Positions 55,119 through 64,000 of a stretch of 64,000 nt of DNA are shown one piece after another. Source of the stretch: Loktanella sp. SALINAS62 (GTDB lineage Bacteria > Pseudomonadota > Alphaproteobacteria > Rhodobacterales > Rhodobacteraceae); NCBI RefSeq assembly GCF_018263905.1, contig NZ_JAAFZU010000023.1, forward strand, positions 18,585 to 82,584. The letters are read 5' to 3'. Position numbers and translations under genes: made by a program. Every line of letters starts with the position of its first letter. Within the stretch, counting starts at the first letter, position 1. The notes beneath the pieces are model-generated. The model ran no database searches, had not been told where the DNA came from, and saw only the letters and a list, made by a program, of their open reading frames with translations.

Positions 55119-55700
55119 TTGTCACACGCCGAAGACCATCAGGGCACACGCCGCGACTTTCTGTATTACGCAACCGCCGGGGCTGGCGTCGTCGTCACCG
55201 GCGCAGCGGTCTGGCCCCTTGTGAATCAGATGAACCCGTCTGCGGACGTTCAGGCGCTGGCGTCGATCCGCGTCGATGTCGGCGGCGTATCCGAAGGCAC
55301 ACAGCTGACGGTCCTGTGGCAGGGTAAGCCTGTTTTCATCCGGTATCGCACGGCCGAAGAAATCGAAGCCGCGCGATCCGTGGACCTCGCTTCGCTGCCC
55401 GATCAATCCGCTGAAAACGCGAATCTGGCCGGCGTTGTTCCCGCCACGGACGAAAACCGCGCCTTGCCAACCCCAGAGGGTTCCGATGCACCGGAAGGTG
55501 CATGGCTGGTTCAAATGGGCATCTGTACGCACCTGGGCTGTGTTCCGCTGGGCGAACAGGGCGATTTCGGCGGTTGGTTCTGCCCCTGCCACGGCAGCCA
55601 TTATGACACGTCAGGCCGTATCCGCAGAGGTCCGGCCCCCCGTAATCTTCCCGTGCCGGTCGCCGCTTTTGTCGACCCCACCACAATCGAACTCGGTTAA
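55119..55700 (+). CDS. petA: ubiquinol-cytochrome c reductase Rieske iron-sulfur subunit
   Basis: The Rieske protein (193 residues) holds the 2Fe-2S cluster of the cytochrome bc1 complex. It starts at TTG (55119-55121), with GGAG eight bases before, giving [22 protein letters not shown]: a twin-arginine anchor with one membrane helix. Cluster ligands are CTHLGC and CPCHGSHYD. The fold and length match Rhodobacter PetA. The longer frame upstream is spurious. First gene of petABC. Confidence 0.97.
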   Translation: MSHAEDHQGTRRDFLYYATAGAGVVVTGAAVWPLVNQMNPSADVQALASIRVDVGGVSEGTQLTVLWQGKPVFIRYRTAEEIEAARSVDLASLPDQSAENANLAGVVPATDENRALPTPEGSDAPEGAWLVQMGICTHLGCVPLGEQGDFGGWFCPCHGSHYDTSGRIRRGPAPRNLPVPVAAFVDPTTIELG

Positions 55701-55711
55701 GGAGAGACAGC

Positions 55712-57055
55712 ATGGCTGGTATTCCGCACGACCACTACGAGCCGTCGTCTAACGGCGAAAAGTGGCTTCACAAGCGTCTTCCGATCCTTGGGATCGCCTA
55801 TGATACGCTGATGATCCCGACTCCAAAGAACCTGAACTGGATGTGGATCTGGGGCATCGTCCTGACGTTCACACTGGTGCTGCAGATCGTGACCGGCATC
55901 GTGCTGGTGATGCACTATGTTCCGCATGTCGATATGGCCTTTGGGTCTGTCGAACACATCATGCGGAACGTGAACGGCGGGCACATGATCCGTTATTTCC
56001 ATTCCAACGGCGCATCATTGTTCTTTGTCGCCGTCTATCTGCATATTTTCCGCAGCCTGTATTATGGCAACTACAAAGCCCCGCGCGAAGTCACGTGGAT
56101 CATCGGGATGTTGATGTATCTGCTGATGATGGGCACCGCCTTTATGGGCTATGTTCTGCCTTGGGGCCAGATGTCGTTCCACGGAACCGCCGTGATCACC
56201 GGCCTGTTCGGCGCCGTTCCGTTTGTCGGCGAATCGCTGCAGACATGGCTGCTGGGTGCGTCGGCTGTCGGCCAGCCCGCGCTGAACCGCTTCTTCTCGC
56301 TGCATTATTTGATGCCGTTCATCCTGCTGGGTCTGACCATCGTTCACATCTGGGCGTTTCATACCACCGGCAACAACAACCCAACCGGCGTCGAAGTGCG
56401 CCGTACGTCGAAAGAAGACGCAGCCAAAGACACGCTGCCATTCTGGCCATACTTCGTGATCAAGGATTTGTTCGCCTTGGCGATCATCCTTGCTGTGTTC
56501 ATGGCGATCGTCGGCTTTATGCCGAACTATCTGGGCCACCCGGATAACTACATCCCGGCAAACCCGCTCGCCACGCCGTCGCACATCGTTCCGGAATGGT
56601 ACTTCCTGCCGTTCTACGCGATCCTGCGGGCATTTACGGCTGACGTCTGGGTCGTGCAGATCGTGAACTTCCTGACCTTTGGCATCATCGACGCCAAGTT
56701 CTTTGGGGTTCTTGCGATGTTTGGCGCGATTGTTGTGATGGCACTGGCCCCTTGGCTGGATACATCGTCTGTGCGGTCGGGCCGTTATCGCCCAACCTTC
56801 AAATGGTGGTACGCGCTGCTGGTCGTCGACTTCATTGTCCTGATGTGGGTCGGGGCACAGCCTGCCGAATTCCCCTATGACTGGATTTCGCTGATCGCAT
56901 CGACCTACTGGTTCGCCTACTTCCTTGTGATCCTGCCGCTTCTGGGGGTCATTGAAAAACCCCTGCCGCTGCCCGAAACAATCGAGGCCGATTATGCAGC
57001 GCACTACGCCCCAAAGACCGGCGGCACGAAAACCATCGTGAACCCGGCCGAGTGA
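55712..57055 (+). CDS. petB: cytochrome b of the bc1 complex
   Basis: Cytochrome b (447 residues) carries the quinol-oxidation and quinone-reduction sites and two b hemes. Motifs: [20 protein letters not shown], helix with [21 protein letters not shown] (heme His), the ef-loop [15 protein letters not shown] (PEWY of the Qo site), and [20 protein letters not shown]. Eight membrane helices are expected. AAGGAG precedes the ATG. Directly follows petA and precedes petC. Confidence 0.98.
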   Translation: MAGIPHDHYEPSSNGEKWLHKRLPILGIAYDTLMIPTPKNLNWMWIWGIVLTFTLVLQIVTGIVLVMHYVPHVDMAFGSVEHIMRNVNGGHMIRYFHSNGASLFFVAVYLHIFRSLYYGNYKAPREVTWIIGMLMYLLMMGTAFMGYVLPWGQMSFHGTAVITGLFGAVPFVGESLQTWLLGASAVGQPALNRFFSLHYLMPFILLGLTIVHIWAFHTTGNNNPTGVEVRRTSKEDAAKDTLPFWPYFVIKDLFALAIILAVFMAIVGFMPNYLGHPDNYIPANPLATPSHIVPEWYFLPFYAILRAFTADVWVVQIVNFLTFGIIDAKFFGVLAMFGAIVVMALAPWLDTSSVRSGRYRPTFKWWYALLVVDFIVLMWVGAQPAEFPYDWISLIASTYWFAYFLVILPLLGVIEKPLPLPETIEADYAAHYAPKTGGTKTIVNPAE

Positions 57056-57069
57056 AAGACAAAGGACTG

Positions 57070-57945
57070 ATGAAAATGTTTCGCAAACTTTCACTGACAA
57101 CGATGACGGCTTTGGCGCTTAGCGCCGGGGCCGTCCACGCCGCGGGCGCAGAAGCTGAAATCACCAATTACGACTTTCCGTTCGAAGGACCGTTCGGATC
57201 GTTCGACACCAATCAGCTTCAGCGTGGCCTAAAGGTTTACACACAGATCTGCTCAGCCTGTCACGGGATGGAATACGTGGCGTTCCGCACGCTTTCGGAT
57301 GAACACGGCCCTGCCCTGCCCGAAGATCAGATGCGCGCCTATGCGGAAAACTTTGAAATCTTCGATCCCGCGCTTGATGATGGTTTAGGTGATTACCGTC
57401 CGGCAACACCTGCTGATCACTATCCGGAATCGTCACTGGCCAACGCACCGGATCTGTCGCTGATGGCAAAATCACGCGCTGGTTTCCATGGCCCCTATGG
57501 CACGGGTATCAGCCAGTTCATCAATGGCATGGGCGGCGCGGAATACATCGCATCGCTAATGACGGGCTACCACGAAGAACCAGAATGCGCGCTTGAAATG
57601 GACGTTCCGATGGACGGCTATTACAACGTCGCATTTGCAAACGGCGGTTTCCCCGACGAATGCAAGGACGAGCACGGTCACTACACGGTGCCTGGCAGCT
57701 GGATCTCGATGGCCCCACCCTTGTATGGCGACGATATCGATTTTGACGACGGCACCGAAGCCACGCTGGAGCAAAGTGCAAAAGACGTCGCCGCGTTTCT
57801 GATGTGGACAGCCGAACCGAAAATGATGGCGCGGAAACAGGCGGGCCTGACCGGGGTCGTGTTTTTGTCGCTGCTCGCAGCTTTGCTGTATCTGACAAAC
57901 AAGAAACTGTGGGCACCGCACAAAAAACGGGTCGAGGACGAATAG
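57070..57945 (+). CDS. petC: cytochrome c1 of the bc1 complex
   Basis: Cytochrome c1 (291 residues) is the membrane-anchored electron carrier of the bc1 complex. Sec signal in [24 protein letters not shown]; the heme c motif is [12 protein letters not shown]; the axial Met is expected in [10 protein letters not shown]; the C-terminal anchor is [19 protein letters not shown] 57070 or 57076 could be the start; the ribosome-binding site AAAGGA favours the second by spacing, and I list the first. A terminator follows at 57968. Confidence 0.96.
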   Translation: MKMFRKLSLTTMTALALSAGAVHAAGAEAEITNYDFPFEGPFGSFDTNQLQRGLKVYTQICSACHGMEYVAFRTLSDEHGPALPEDQMRAYAENFEIFDPALDDGLGDYRPATPADHYPESSLANAPDLSLMAKSRAGFHGPYGTGISQFINGMGGAEYIASLMTGYHEEPECALEMDVPMDGYYNVAFANGGFPDECKDEHGHYTVPGSWISMAPPLYGDDIDFDDGTEATLEQSAKDVAAFLMWTAEPKMMARKQAGLTGVVFLSLLAALLYLTNKKLWAPHKKRVEDE

Positions 57946-57967
57946 GTTCAAACCGATCAAGTGAAAC

Positions 57968-57997
57968 AAAAGGCCTGCCATCTTGGCGGGCCTTTTT
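57968..57997 (+). terminator. Rho-independent terminator of petABC
   Basis: AAAAGGCCTGCCA (57968-57980) pairs with TGGCGGGCCTTTT (57984-57996), with one T-G wobble and a three-base loop, followed by T's. It lies 23 bases after petC and next to the convergent end of thiQ, so it may serve both. Confidence 0.87.
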
Positions 57998-58689
57998 TAT
58001 GTCCCCAAATAGCGACGAAGTTCTGGCGAAGGATCTGCAAACAACGCGCCAGTATCCTGCGGCGGATGGGCGTACCCGTCGCTGACCAGAATGACGTTGT
58101 CCGCAACGTTTTGGGCGTCAGCGGGATCATGGGTCACCATCAATACCGTGCGTCCGGCAGCGACCAGTATGGATTGAACCAGTTCCAGCATCTGCGCCCG
58201 CAGCGCAGGACCAAGTGCTGCGAACGCTTCGTCCAGCAGCACCACGGGACGATCCGCCAGCAGGACGCGGGCCAGCGCCGCGCGACTTTGTTGACCGCCC
58301 GACAGTGCATTGGGTTTGCGATCGCCCAAACCGGCCAGACCCACCCGGTCTAGCGCAACCGCAACGCGGTCTGAATGATCTTTCGTCAAACGCAGGGACG
58401 GCACCAACCCCAGCCCCGCATTCTGTGCCACCGTCAGATGCGGGAACAGGTTGTTGTCCTGAAAAAGCATGGTCACAGGTCGGTTTCCGGGCGCTGCGCC
58501 AGACAGGTTTCGCCCGTCCCACAAAACACACCCGGACGCGGGGTCCAGAAAACCGGCGATGGCGGACAGCAACGTCGATTTGCCCCCACCGGACGGGCCG
58601 ATTACCGCCGTCAGACCCGGCGACAGTGACCAATCGGCACGTAACGTGAATGCACCTTGCCGGAGGGTCAGATCGTCACAGGTCAGCAT
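57997..58689 (-). CDS. thiQ: thiamine ABC transporter ATP-binding protein
   Basis: ThiQ (230 residues). Walker A VIGPSGGGKSTLLSAIAG, Q-loop MLFQDNNLFPHLTVAQNAGLG, signature LSGGQQSRAALARVLLADRP, Walker B VVLLDEAFAALGP and H-loop MVTHDPADAQ. Walker B keeps the catalytic Glu (LLDEAFAAL). The ATG at 58687-58689 overlaps thiP by 14 bases. With thiP and thiB it forms the thiamine/TPP importer, in order thiB-thiP-thiQ behind a TPP riboswitch. Confidence 0.94.
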   Translation of the reverse strand: MLTCDDLTLRQGAFTLRADWSLSPGLTAVIGPSGGGKSTLLSAIAGFLDPASGCVLWDGRNLSGAAPGNRPVTMLFQDNNLFPHLTVAQNAGLGLVPSLRLTKDHSDRVAVALDRVGLAGLGDRKPNALSGGQQSRAALARVLLADRPVVLLDEAFAALGPALRAQMLELVQSILVAAGRTVLMVTHDPADAQNVADNVILVSDGYAHPPQDTGALFADPSPELRRYLGT

Positions 58690-60199
58690 CGACGCGCCCT
58701 CCTTTATCGCAAATCCAGAACGCCAGCAGCGAAAGCGCAACCAAAAGCAAAGCGGCACTGGCTGCCGTTTCCATGCGATAAGCCCCCATCAGACGATACA
58801 TCGCCAGCGGTAATGTTTCCTGTGCATCGGTCGCAAATAACGCGATGACCCCCAGATCACCCATCGACAGCGCCGCCGATAGCCCGGCAGCAAAACCCAG
58901 CGGACGGCGCAGACGCGGCAGCATCACAATCCGCAGACCACGCCAGCCCGTCAGATTGAGCGTCGCAGCCAGACGGGCATAGTTTTGCCGCACGTCCTGC
59001 ACCGCCGGGATCAGCACCCGCAACGCAAAGGGTAAGGCCAACATCGCGTTGACCACCATTGTCACAGGAAGCGCCACGACTGTCGGACTAACGACAGGGT
59101 AGACAATAATGAACAGCCCCGTGCCCATGACCAGCGCGCTGGACGCCAGTGGTGTCACACCGATCACCTGCGCAATCGCACCGCCGCGCAATGCAACGGT
59201 CAGCGCAAGCGATACGCTGATCACAGTCGATCCGACCGCAACCGCTATCGATCGTCCTGCTGCGGTCCAAACGCTTGCAGGCATGTCCAGAAACCCCGGC
59301 ACCCCGCGCAACACGATCATCGCGAGCGGGGTGACAAGAAACAAGGTCACGGCCCCCAACCAAAGCCAGTCCAGCGGGCTTTGATCCCACCGCGCCACGA
59401 CACGGTCCAATCCGCCGCCAAGGCCATCAACCGGCGTAATGCGCCAAGCCACAACCGCTGCCACGGCACACAGCACGAATTGACTGGCCGCCAGCAGCGC
59501 GGCGCGCCCCAAATCGAAATCGAACCGGATCGCTTGATAAATTGCCAGCTCTACCGTTGTTGCCCGTGGTCCACCGCCCAAGGTCAGCGCCACGGCAAAA
59601 CTGGTCAGGCAGATCAGGAAAATCACCAGCAAGGTGCCTGGCAGAACCCGCACCAGCATCGGCCATTCCAGGACTCGCCACACCGGCGCGTTCAACTGCG
59701 CGGCAAGGCGGAATCGTTCTGCCGGAATGTCCAGCCAGCCCTGCAGGATCAACCGCACTGCCAGCGGCAGGTTGAAAAACACATGTGCAAGGATCACACC
59801 AGCCGCCCCATAGATGCTGATCGGGTCGATCCCGATCGTTCCAAGCATCGCATTCAGGATGCCACCGCGCCCAAATACCGCCAGCAGCCCCAGCACCGCG
59901 ACGATGACCGGCAACAAAAAAGGCGCGCCCAGCAGCATGACCAGTGCTGCCCTGCCCCGAAACCTGCGACGCGCAAGCGCGCGCGCGACGGGTATCGCCA
60001 GCGCGACGGACGCCAGCGCCGATACCACCGCCTGCCATATCGTAAACCGGATCGCGGCCCAGTCGCCAGCCGCCAACCCGCTGCCAACCTGCGCCCGGAA
60101 CGCCACGGCGACCAGCGGTCCCACCGTCAAAGCAAGGACCAGCGCGGCAGCAACCCACGCTGGCCCCGCCGCTTTTATTGCGACAGCGCGTTGCGCCAT
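58676..60199 (-). CDS. thiP: thiamine ABC transporter permease
   Basis: ThiP (507 residues) is a fused two-domain permease with about twelve membrane helices; each half carries a coupling loop (FRLAAQLNAPVWRVLEWPML; YARLAATLNLTGWRGLRIVMLP). This double structure is typical of ThiP and related iron/thiamine permeases. It overlaps thiB by 25 bases upstream and thiQ downstream. The riboswitch before thiB and the linked thiQ identify it as the thiamine transporter. Confidence 0.94.
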   Translation of the reverse strand: MAQRAVAIKAAGPAWVAAALVLALTVGPLVAVAFRAQVGSGLAAGDWAAIRFTIWQAVVSALASVALAIPVARALARRRFRGRAALVMLLGAPFLLPVIVAVLGLLAVFGRGGILNAMLGTIGIDPISIYGAAGVILAHVFFNLPLAVRLILQGWLDIPAERFRLAAQLNAPVWRVLEWPMLVRVLPGTLLVIFLICLTSFAVALTLGGGPRATTVELAIYQAIRFDFDLGRAALLAASQFVLCAVAAVVAWRITPVDGLGGGLDRVVARWDQSPLDWLWLGAVTLFLVTPLAMIVLRGVPGFLDMPASVWTAAGRSIAVAVGSTVISVSLALTVALRGGAIAQVIGVTPLASSALVMGTGLFIIVYPVVSPTVVALPVTMVVNAMLALPFALRVLIPAVQDVRQNYARLAATLNLTGWRGLRIVMLPRLRRPLGFAAGLSAALSMGDLGVIALFATDAQETLPLAMYRLMGAYRMETAASAALLLVALSLLAFWICDKGGRVDADL

Positions 60200-61149
60200 G
60201 TATCCAGCGCGTCATCACGGCGTGCTGCGGCTTCGGCCGCAGATAACAGCACGCCTTTCTTTGGCACGGTCAGGGTGTCGAATCCGTCTGGCAAGGCGAT
60301 GTCAGTCGCGGGATACATCCAGTTGGTTGTTGGGATCACGGTCTGAAACGCATCAGAGACGATGAATTGCATGAACTGTTCGGCCAGATCAGGCTGGTCG
60401 GTTTCGGCCAATATCCCCGCGACTTCGACCTGCAGGTAATTGCCTTCGTCAAAGGCCCAAGCGGTCTTGGTGTCGTCTTCTTCAGCGATCAGGTGATAGG
60501 CTGGCGACGTGGTATAGGACAGGACAGCGTCCGCCTCGCCTTCGAGAAACAGGTTGTAGGCTTCGGTCCAGCCGGGTGTGACGGTGACGATGTTGTCGGC
60601 CAGACCTTCCCAGATGGCACCCGCGTCATCACCATGAACAGCCTGTACCCACATCAACAGACCCAGTCCGGGGGTCGATGACCGTGGGTCCTGAATGACG
60701 ATGCTGAGGTCGCTGTCCGCCAGTTCCTGAAACGAACTGACCGCAGGTGTGTCCTTGTCCGCGACAAATGCCAGATAGCCCCAGTCAAATGGCAGGAACA
60801 TGTCGTCGTCGTAGTCCACAGGCAGCGACAGGTCGGCATCGACACCGTGTGTGGTGAACAGCCCGGTATCGCGCGCGACCGCCGTCAGGTTGGTGTCCAG
60901 CCCCAGCACGACGTCGGCATCGGTGCGCGGCCCTTCCAATTGCAGGCGCGCCAGCAGGGCCGCGCCGTCGCCCGCACCAGTGAACACCAGATCGCAGCCG
61001 CATGTCGCTTCGAATGCGTCTTCAATCGCGGGGCCGGGGCCCCATTCGGATGTAAAGCTGTCGTAGGTGTAAACGTTCAGCGTCGGCGTTTGCGCCAGCA
61101 CGGGGCTGGCTGCCACGATGGCCGCGACGCTTGTGAGAGTGGTTTTCAT
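60175..61149 (-). CDS. thiB: thiamine-binding periplasmic protein
   Basis: ThiB (324 residues) captures thiamine, thiamine phosphate or TPP in the periplasm. Sec signal KTTLTSVAAIVAASPVLAQ, then the ThiB marks TLNVYTYDSFTSEWGPGPAIEDAFEATCGC and GLDTNLTAVARDTGLF. FDWGYLAFVADKD and YTTSPAYHLIAEED follow. ATG at 61147-61149 has GGAGGA upstream; the longer frame enters the riboswitch. First gene of thiBPQ. Confidence 0.95.
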   Translation of the reverse strand: MKTTLTSVAAIVAASPVLAQTPTLNVYTYDSFTSEWGPGPAIEDAFEATCGCDLVFTGAGDGAALLARLQLEGPRTDADVVLGLDTNLTAVARDTGLFTTHGVDADLSLPVDYDDDMFLPFDWGYLAFVADKDTPAVSSFQELADSDLSIVIQDPRSSTPGLGLLMWVQAVHGDDAGAIWEGLADNIVTVTPGWTEAYNLFLEGEADAVLSYTTSPAYHLIAEEDDTKTAWAFDEGNYLQVEVAGILAETDQPDLAEQFMQFIVSDAFQTVIPTTNWMYPATDIALPDGFDTLTVPKKGVLLSAAEAAARRDDALDTWRNALSQ

Positions 61150-61196
61150 GTCATCCTCCAAAACGACGGGCGGATTTGGGGACGACAGGATGCCGG

Positions 61197-61274
61197 ACCT
61201 TCCCTCCGCCGGTCTTAACCGGTTCAGGTTCAACGGGTCCGCTTTCGCATCTCAGCCGCATGGCCCCCCGAGGT
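61197..61274 (-). promoter_or_regulatory. TPP riboswitch upstream of thiBPQ
   Basis: On the minus strand: ACCTCGGGGGGCC, GCGGCTGAGATG, then GAACCTGAACCGGTTAAGAC and CGGCGGAGGGAAGGT. This is a TPP aptamer with the conserved CUGAGA and ACCUGA cores and the closing P1 stem ACCT/AGGT. It should lower thiB-thiP-thiQ expression when TPP is high. The GGAGGA ribosome-binding site lies about 45 bases downstream. Confidence 0.95.
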
Positions 61275-61300
61275 GACGCAACAACTAGGGCCGGCGCGCG

Positions 61301-61336
61301 CAAAAGAAAAGGGCCATGCCAATGGATGGCCCTTTT
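61301..61336 (-). terminator. Rho-independent terminator of the symporter gene
   Basis: AAAAGGGCCAT (61307-61317) pairs with ATGGCCCTTTT (61326-61336), loop eight bases. On the minus strand it is followed by a T-rich run (61306-61301). It lies 16 bases past the stop of the symporter gene. Confidence 0.82.
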
Positions 61337-61351
61337 CATGGCAAAGCCGGA

Positions 61352-62683
61352 TCAAGCGATGGCGTGGTGCGGCAATTCAGCGTCGCCTTCGCCAACCATC
61401 CCGGCATTCGGATCATTGAACACATCAAGATCGATCTTGCCTTCGCCCTTGGCCACGATGGATGTGACAACGGCGTCGCCCGTGATGTTCACCGCCGTCC
61501 GGATCATGTCCATCAGGCGGTCGACGCCCAGAATAATCGCGATCCCTTCGATCGGCAGACCGACCTGCCCCAGCACCATCGTCAACATCACCAGCCCGAC
61601 GCCAGGCACACCTGCCGTGCCGATGGATGCCAGCACGGCCATCCCGATCACGGTGATATAGCCCATCAGGCCAAGGTCGATGCCATAGACGTTGGCCAGA
61701 AACACCGTTGCGACACCTTGCATAATCGCCGTGCCGTCCATGTTGATCGTCGCACCGAACGGAATGCAGAACGATGCCACGCTTTTATCGACGCCGACCC
61801 GTTCGGTCGCGCATTGATAGGTCACGGGGATCGTCGCATTGGATGATGCGGTCGAAAACGCAAAAATCTGCGCCGGGCGCATCTTTTTCATGAACACCAG
61901 CGGGTTCAGCCCTGCCAGCGTCTTCAGCATCGTGGGCAGTGTAATGAACAGATGGATGAACAGCGCGGCGACCAGCGTAACGACATAGGCCATGACCGGC
62001 AGGAACAGACTGATCCCCTGTTCCGCAAACGTCTTGGCGATCAGGGCAAAAACGCCATAGGGCGCGGCCCGCATCACAAGGTCGACGATCTTCATCATCA
62101 CCTCGTTCATATAATCGCAGGCTTCGATGAACGGTTTTGACCGTCCACCCAGCATCAGAACAGCAATACCAAGGATCACCGTGTAAAAAATCACCTGAAG
62201 CATCTCACCGCTGGCAAAGGCCTGGATCGGGTTGGTCGGCACGATGGCAGCAAAGACACCCCACACGGATGGCGCTTCTGCCCCGCTGATGTCGCTTGTT
62301 TCCAGCCCGGTCATGTCGAAACCCCGGCCCGGCCCGATCAGTGTGGCCAGCACCAGCGCGACCGTGATCGCAAGCGCAGTGGTGGCGATGTACAACGCAA
62401 AACTTTTCGATCCAACGCGGCCCAGCACGCGGATATCACCGATCCCCGTCACCCCGCCCAGCAACGAAAAGAAGACCAGCGGCACAACCAGCATCTTCAG
62501 CGCATTCACGAACATCGTGCCGATCATGGCGAAAAAGCCTGCGACCAGATGGGTGTTCAAAAACGAACTGTCGATGGCGTTAAGGATGACGCCGACAACG
62601 ATGCCCAGCCCCATTGCGATCATGATCTTCATTGTCAGGGACATCTGTGACCCCCCCGACGTTTCGGTGGTTGCATCGGCCAT
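61352..62683 (-). CDS. dicarboxylate/amino acid:cation symporter (DAACS family)
   Basis: A 443-residue symporter of the DAACS family (GltP/DctA-like). The re-entrant loop motif is FSTASSNATIPVTYQCA, with the matching IPFGATINMDGTAIMQGV, and GIGDIRVLGRVGSKS near the N-terminus. About eight membrane helices plus two hairpins are expected. The substrate (C4-dicarboxylate, glutamate or aspartate) cannot be settled by eye. The ATG at 62681-62683 has AGGAG upstream; the longer frame is not conserved. Confidence 0.93.
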   Translation of the reverse strand: MADATTETSGGSQMSLTMKIMIAMGLGIVVGVILNAIDSSFLNTHLVAGFFAMIGTMFVNALKMLVVPLVFFSLLGGVTGIGDIRVLGRVGSKSFALYIATTALAITVALVLATLIGPGRGFDMTGLETSDISGAEAPSVWGVFAAIVPTNPIQAFASGEMLQVIFYTVILGIAVLMLGGRSKPFIEACDYMNEVMMKIVDLVMRAAPYGVFALIAKTFAEQGISLFLPVMAYVVTLVAALFIHLFITLPTMLKTLAGLNPLVFMKKMRPAQIFAFSTASSNATIPVTYQCATERVGVDKSVASFCIPFGATINMDGTAIMQGVATVFLANVYGIDLGLMGYITVIGMAVLASIGTAGVPGVGLVMLTMVLGQVGLPIEGIAIILGVDRLMDMIRTAVNITGDAVVTSIVAKGEGKIDLDVFNDPNAGMVGEGDAELPHHAIA

Positions 62684-62824
62684 AACGGCACTCCTGTACA
62701 AGTGTGTTACAAAGCGTCGCACGCGACCACCGCATTGACCAAGTAAACTTTTCCGTGATCAGACCTGTTGGACAGCAGCACAGGCTTGGGCTACGTCGGA
62801 AACGCAATAACAAAGTGGCGTGTC

Positions 62825-63928
62825 ATGTCGTTCAACACCTTCGGTCATCTGTTCCGCTTCACCACCTGGGGCGAAAGCCATGGTCCCGCATTGGGGGCCA
62901 CAATCGACGGTTGCCCGCCGGGCGTGGCATTGGACCCCGCGATGATTCAGGAATGGCTGGACAAACGTCGGCCCGGCCAGAACCGGAACATGACACAACG
63001 CAACGAACCCGATGCCGTGGAAATCCTGTCCGGCGTGTTTGATGGACGCACGACGGGCACACCGATCCAGTTGATGATCCGCAATACGGATCAACGGTCA
63101 AAGGACTATGGCGACATCCTGAACACCTTCCGCCCCGGTCACGCCGACATCACATATCACCAGAAATACGGGCTGCGCGATCCGCGCGGCGGTGGGCGAT
63201 CCTCTGCCCGGGAAACGGCGGCGCGGGTGGCTGCGGGCGGTGTCGCACGACAGGCGCTGGCACAGGTGGCCCCCGGCGTGCAGATTGTCGGCTACATGGT
63301 TCAGATGGGCGAGAAAAAGATCGACCGGGACCGGTTTGACTGGAATGAAATCGCGCGCAACGATTTTTGGTGCCCCGACCCGCAGGCCGCACAGGAATTC
63401 GAAGCCTACCTGAAATGGCTGCGCGAGGATGACCACAATTCTGTTGGCGCTATGATCGAGGTGGTCGCCCGCAACGTGCCAACGGGAATCGGCGCCCCAA
63501 TCTATGCCAAGCTCGACACCGATCTGGCCGCCGCGATGATGAGCATCAATGCGGTCAAGGGCGTCGAAATCGGTGAAGGCATGGCAGCCGCCGGGCTGAC
63601 AGGGCGCGATAATGCCGATGAAATATACATGGGCGAAAACGGTCCGATTTATTCCAGCAATCATGCGGGCGGCATTCTTGGCGGAATCAGCACCGGGCAG
63701 GACGTTGTTGTGCGCTTTGCTGTGAAACCGACATCTTCGATCCTGTCGCCACGTGCGTCGATCAAAATGGACGGCACTCCGACAGAGGTGGTGACAAAAG
63801 GCCGCCACGACCCTTGCGTCGGTATTCGCGCTGTCCCGGTCGGAGAGGCGATGATGGCCTGTGTCATCCTCGATCATATTTTGCTGGACCGTGGCCAGAC
63901 CGGCGGTTTGCGCGGTAAGATTGGCTGA
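62825..63928 (+). CDS. aroC: chorismate synthase
   Basis: AroC (367 residues) converts EPSP to chorismate using reduced FMN. N-terminal [57 protein letters not shown], and C-terminal [20 protein letters not shown] and [18 protein letters not shown] are family signatures. The ATG at 62825 is in the expected place; the frame opens 19 codons earlier. It is divergent from the symporter gene. The final 72 bases of the window hold no further gene. Confidence 0.97.
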   Translation: MSFNTFGHLFRFTTWGESHGPALGATIDGCPPGVALDPAMIQEWLDKRRPGQNRNMTQRNEPDAVEILSGVFDGRTTGTPIQLMIRNTDQRSKDYGDILNTFRPGHADITYHQKYGLRDPRGGGRSSARETAARVAAGGVARQALAQVAPGVQIVGYMVQMGEKKIDRDRFDWNEIARNDFWCPDPQAAQEFEAYLKWLREDDHNSVGAMIEVVARNVPTGIGAPIYAKLDTDLAAAMMSINAVKGVEIGEGMAAAGLTGRDNADEIYMGENGPIYSSNHAGGILGGISTGQDVVVRFAVKPTSSILSPRASIKMDGTPTEVVTKGRHDPCVGIRAVPVGEAMMACVILDHILLDRGQTGGLRGKIG

Positions 63929-64000
63929 ACTTCACGACAGGGTGTATGGCGTCCGCCGCGCAGGTCCCTAGGTTCCCCGACACGACAACAAAGGGAACCC

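Overview
The window is a contiguous piece of chromosome from an alphaproteobacterium, most likely a marine Rhodobacteraceae (Roseobacter-type) species. This is inferred from gene order and protein character: lepB-rnc-era-DUF1491-recO, a PhyR/NepR/EcfG stress locus, petABC with a TAT-type Rieske protein, an RTX protein with a Hint domain, COQ9 divergent from rpsU, and AldR divergent from ald. Nearly all of it is ordinary, densely packed core genome with many 1-4 base stop/start overlaps. I see no prophage, insertion sequence, CRISPR array or rRNA. There is one tRNA (Lys, TTT).

Layout. 1-9.5 kb: the end of an acyl-CoA dehydrogenase, then a long leftward housekeeping run (rpoZ, relA/spoT, DUF2062, pdxJ, deaminase, acpS, lepB, rnc, era, DUF1491, recO, DUF421). 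9.5-20 kb: folK, a NYN protein, an orphan TAT-exported solute-binding protein, ispH, cupin, DUF3429, methyltransferase, rnhA, a TRIC channel, quinone oxidoreductase, COQ9, rpsU and a Crp/Fnr regulator. 19-28 kb is stress-related: DUF2945-topoisomerase IB, DUF2254, ald/AldR, then the general stress response core (phyR diverging from nepR-ecfG-histidine kinase), a small membrane protein and mscL. 28-34 kb: ytoQ, pheT, RTX-Hint protein, CorA. 34-42.7 kb: a zinc-ribbon protein, a phosphoketolase-acetate kinase operon, htpX, and an AsnC regulator divergent from a class V PLP enzyme plus a frameshifted glutamine amidotransferase.

42.7-50.3 kb is one leftward thiamine operon behind a TPP riboswitch: thiD-thiO-thiS-thiG-thiE-thiF, then a pyrimidine-type ABC importer (thiY, thiZ, thiX) with tenA. 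It builds the thiazole half and salvages the pyrimidine half; thiC is not in the window. A second TPP riboswitch controls thiBPQ (58-61 kb). Between them lie a flavodoxin-fold oxidoreductase, tRNA-Lys, dapF, mtaB, a PaiB-like gene broken by an in-frame stop, a GST and petABC. The window ends with a dicarboxylate symporter and aroC.

The signals most worth following are in the stress region. Two EcfG-type promoters are interleaved on opposite strands between phyR and nepR. The histidine kinase next to ecfG has lost key ATP-binding residues. A third EcfG-type promoter precedes a leader hairpin with a CCUCCUCCCC loop upstream of DUF2945-topoisomerase IB, and a fourth precedes a 51-residue membrane protein. 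These are readings of sequence motifs, not measured activities.
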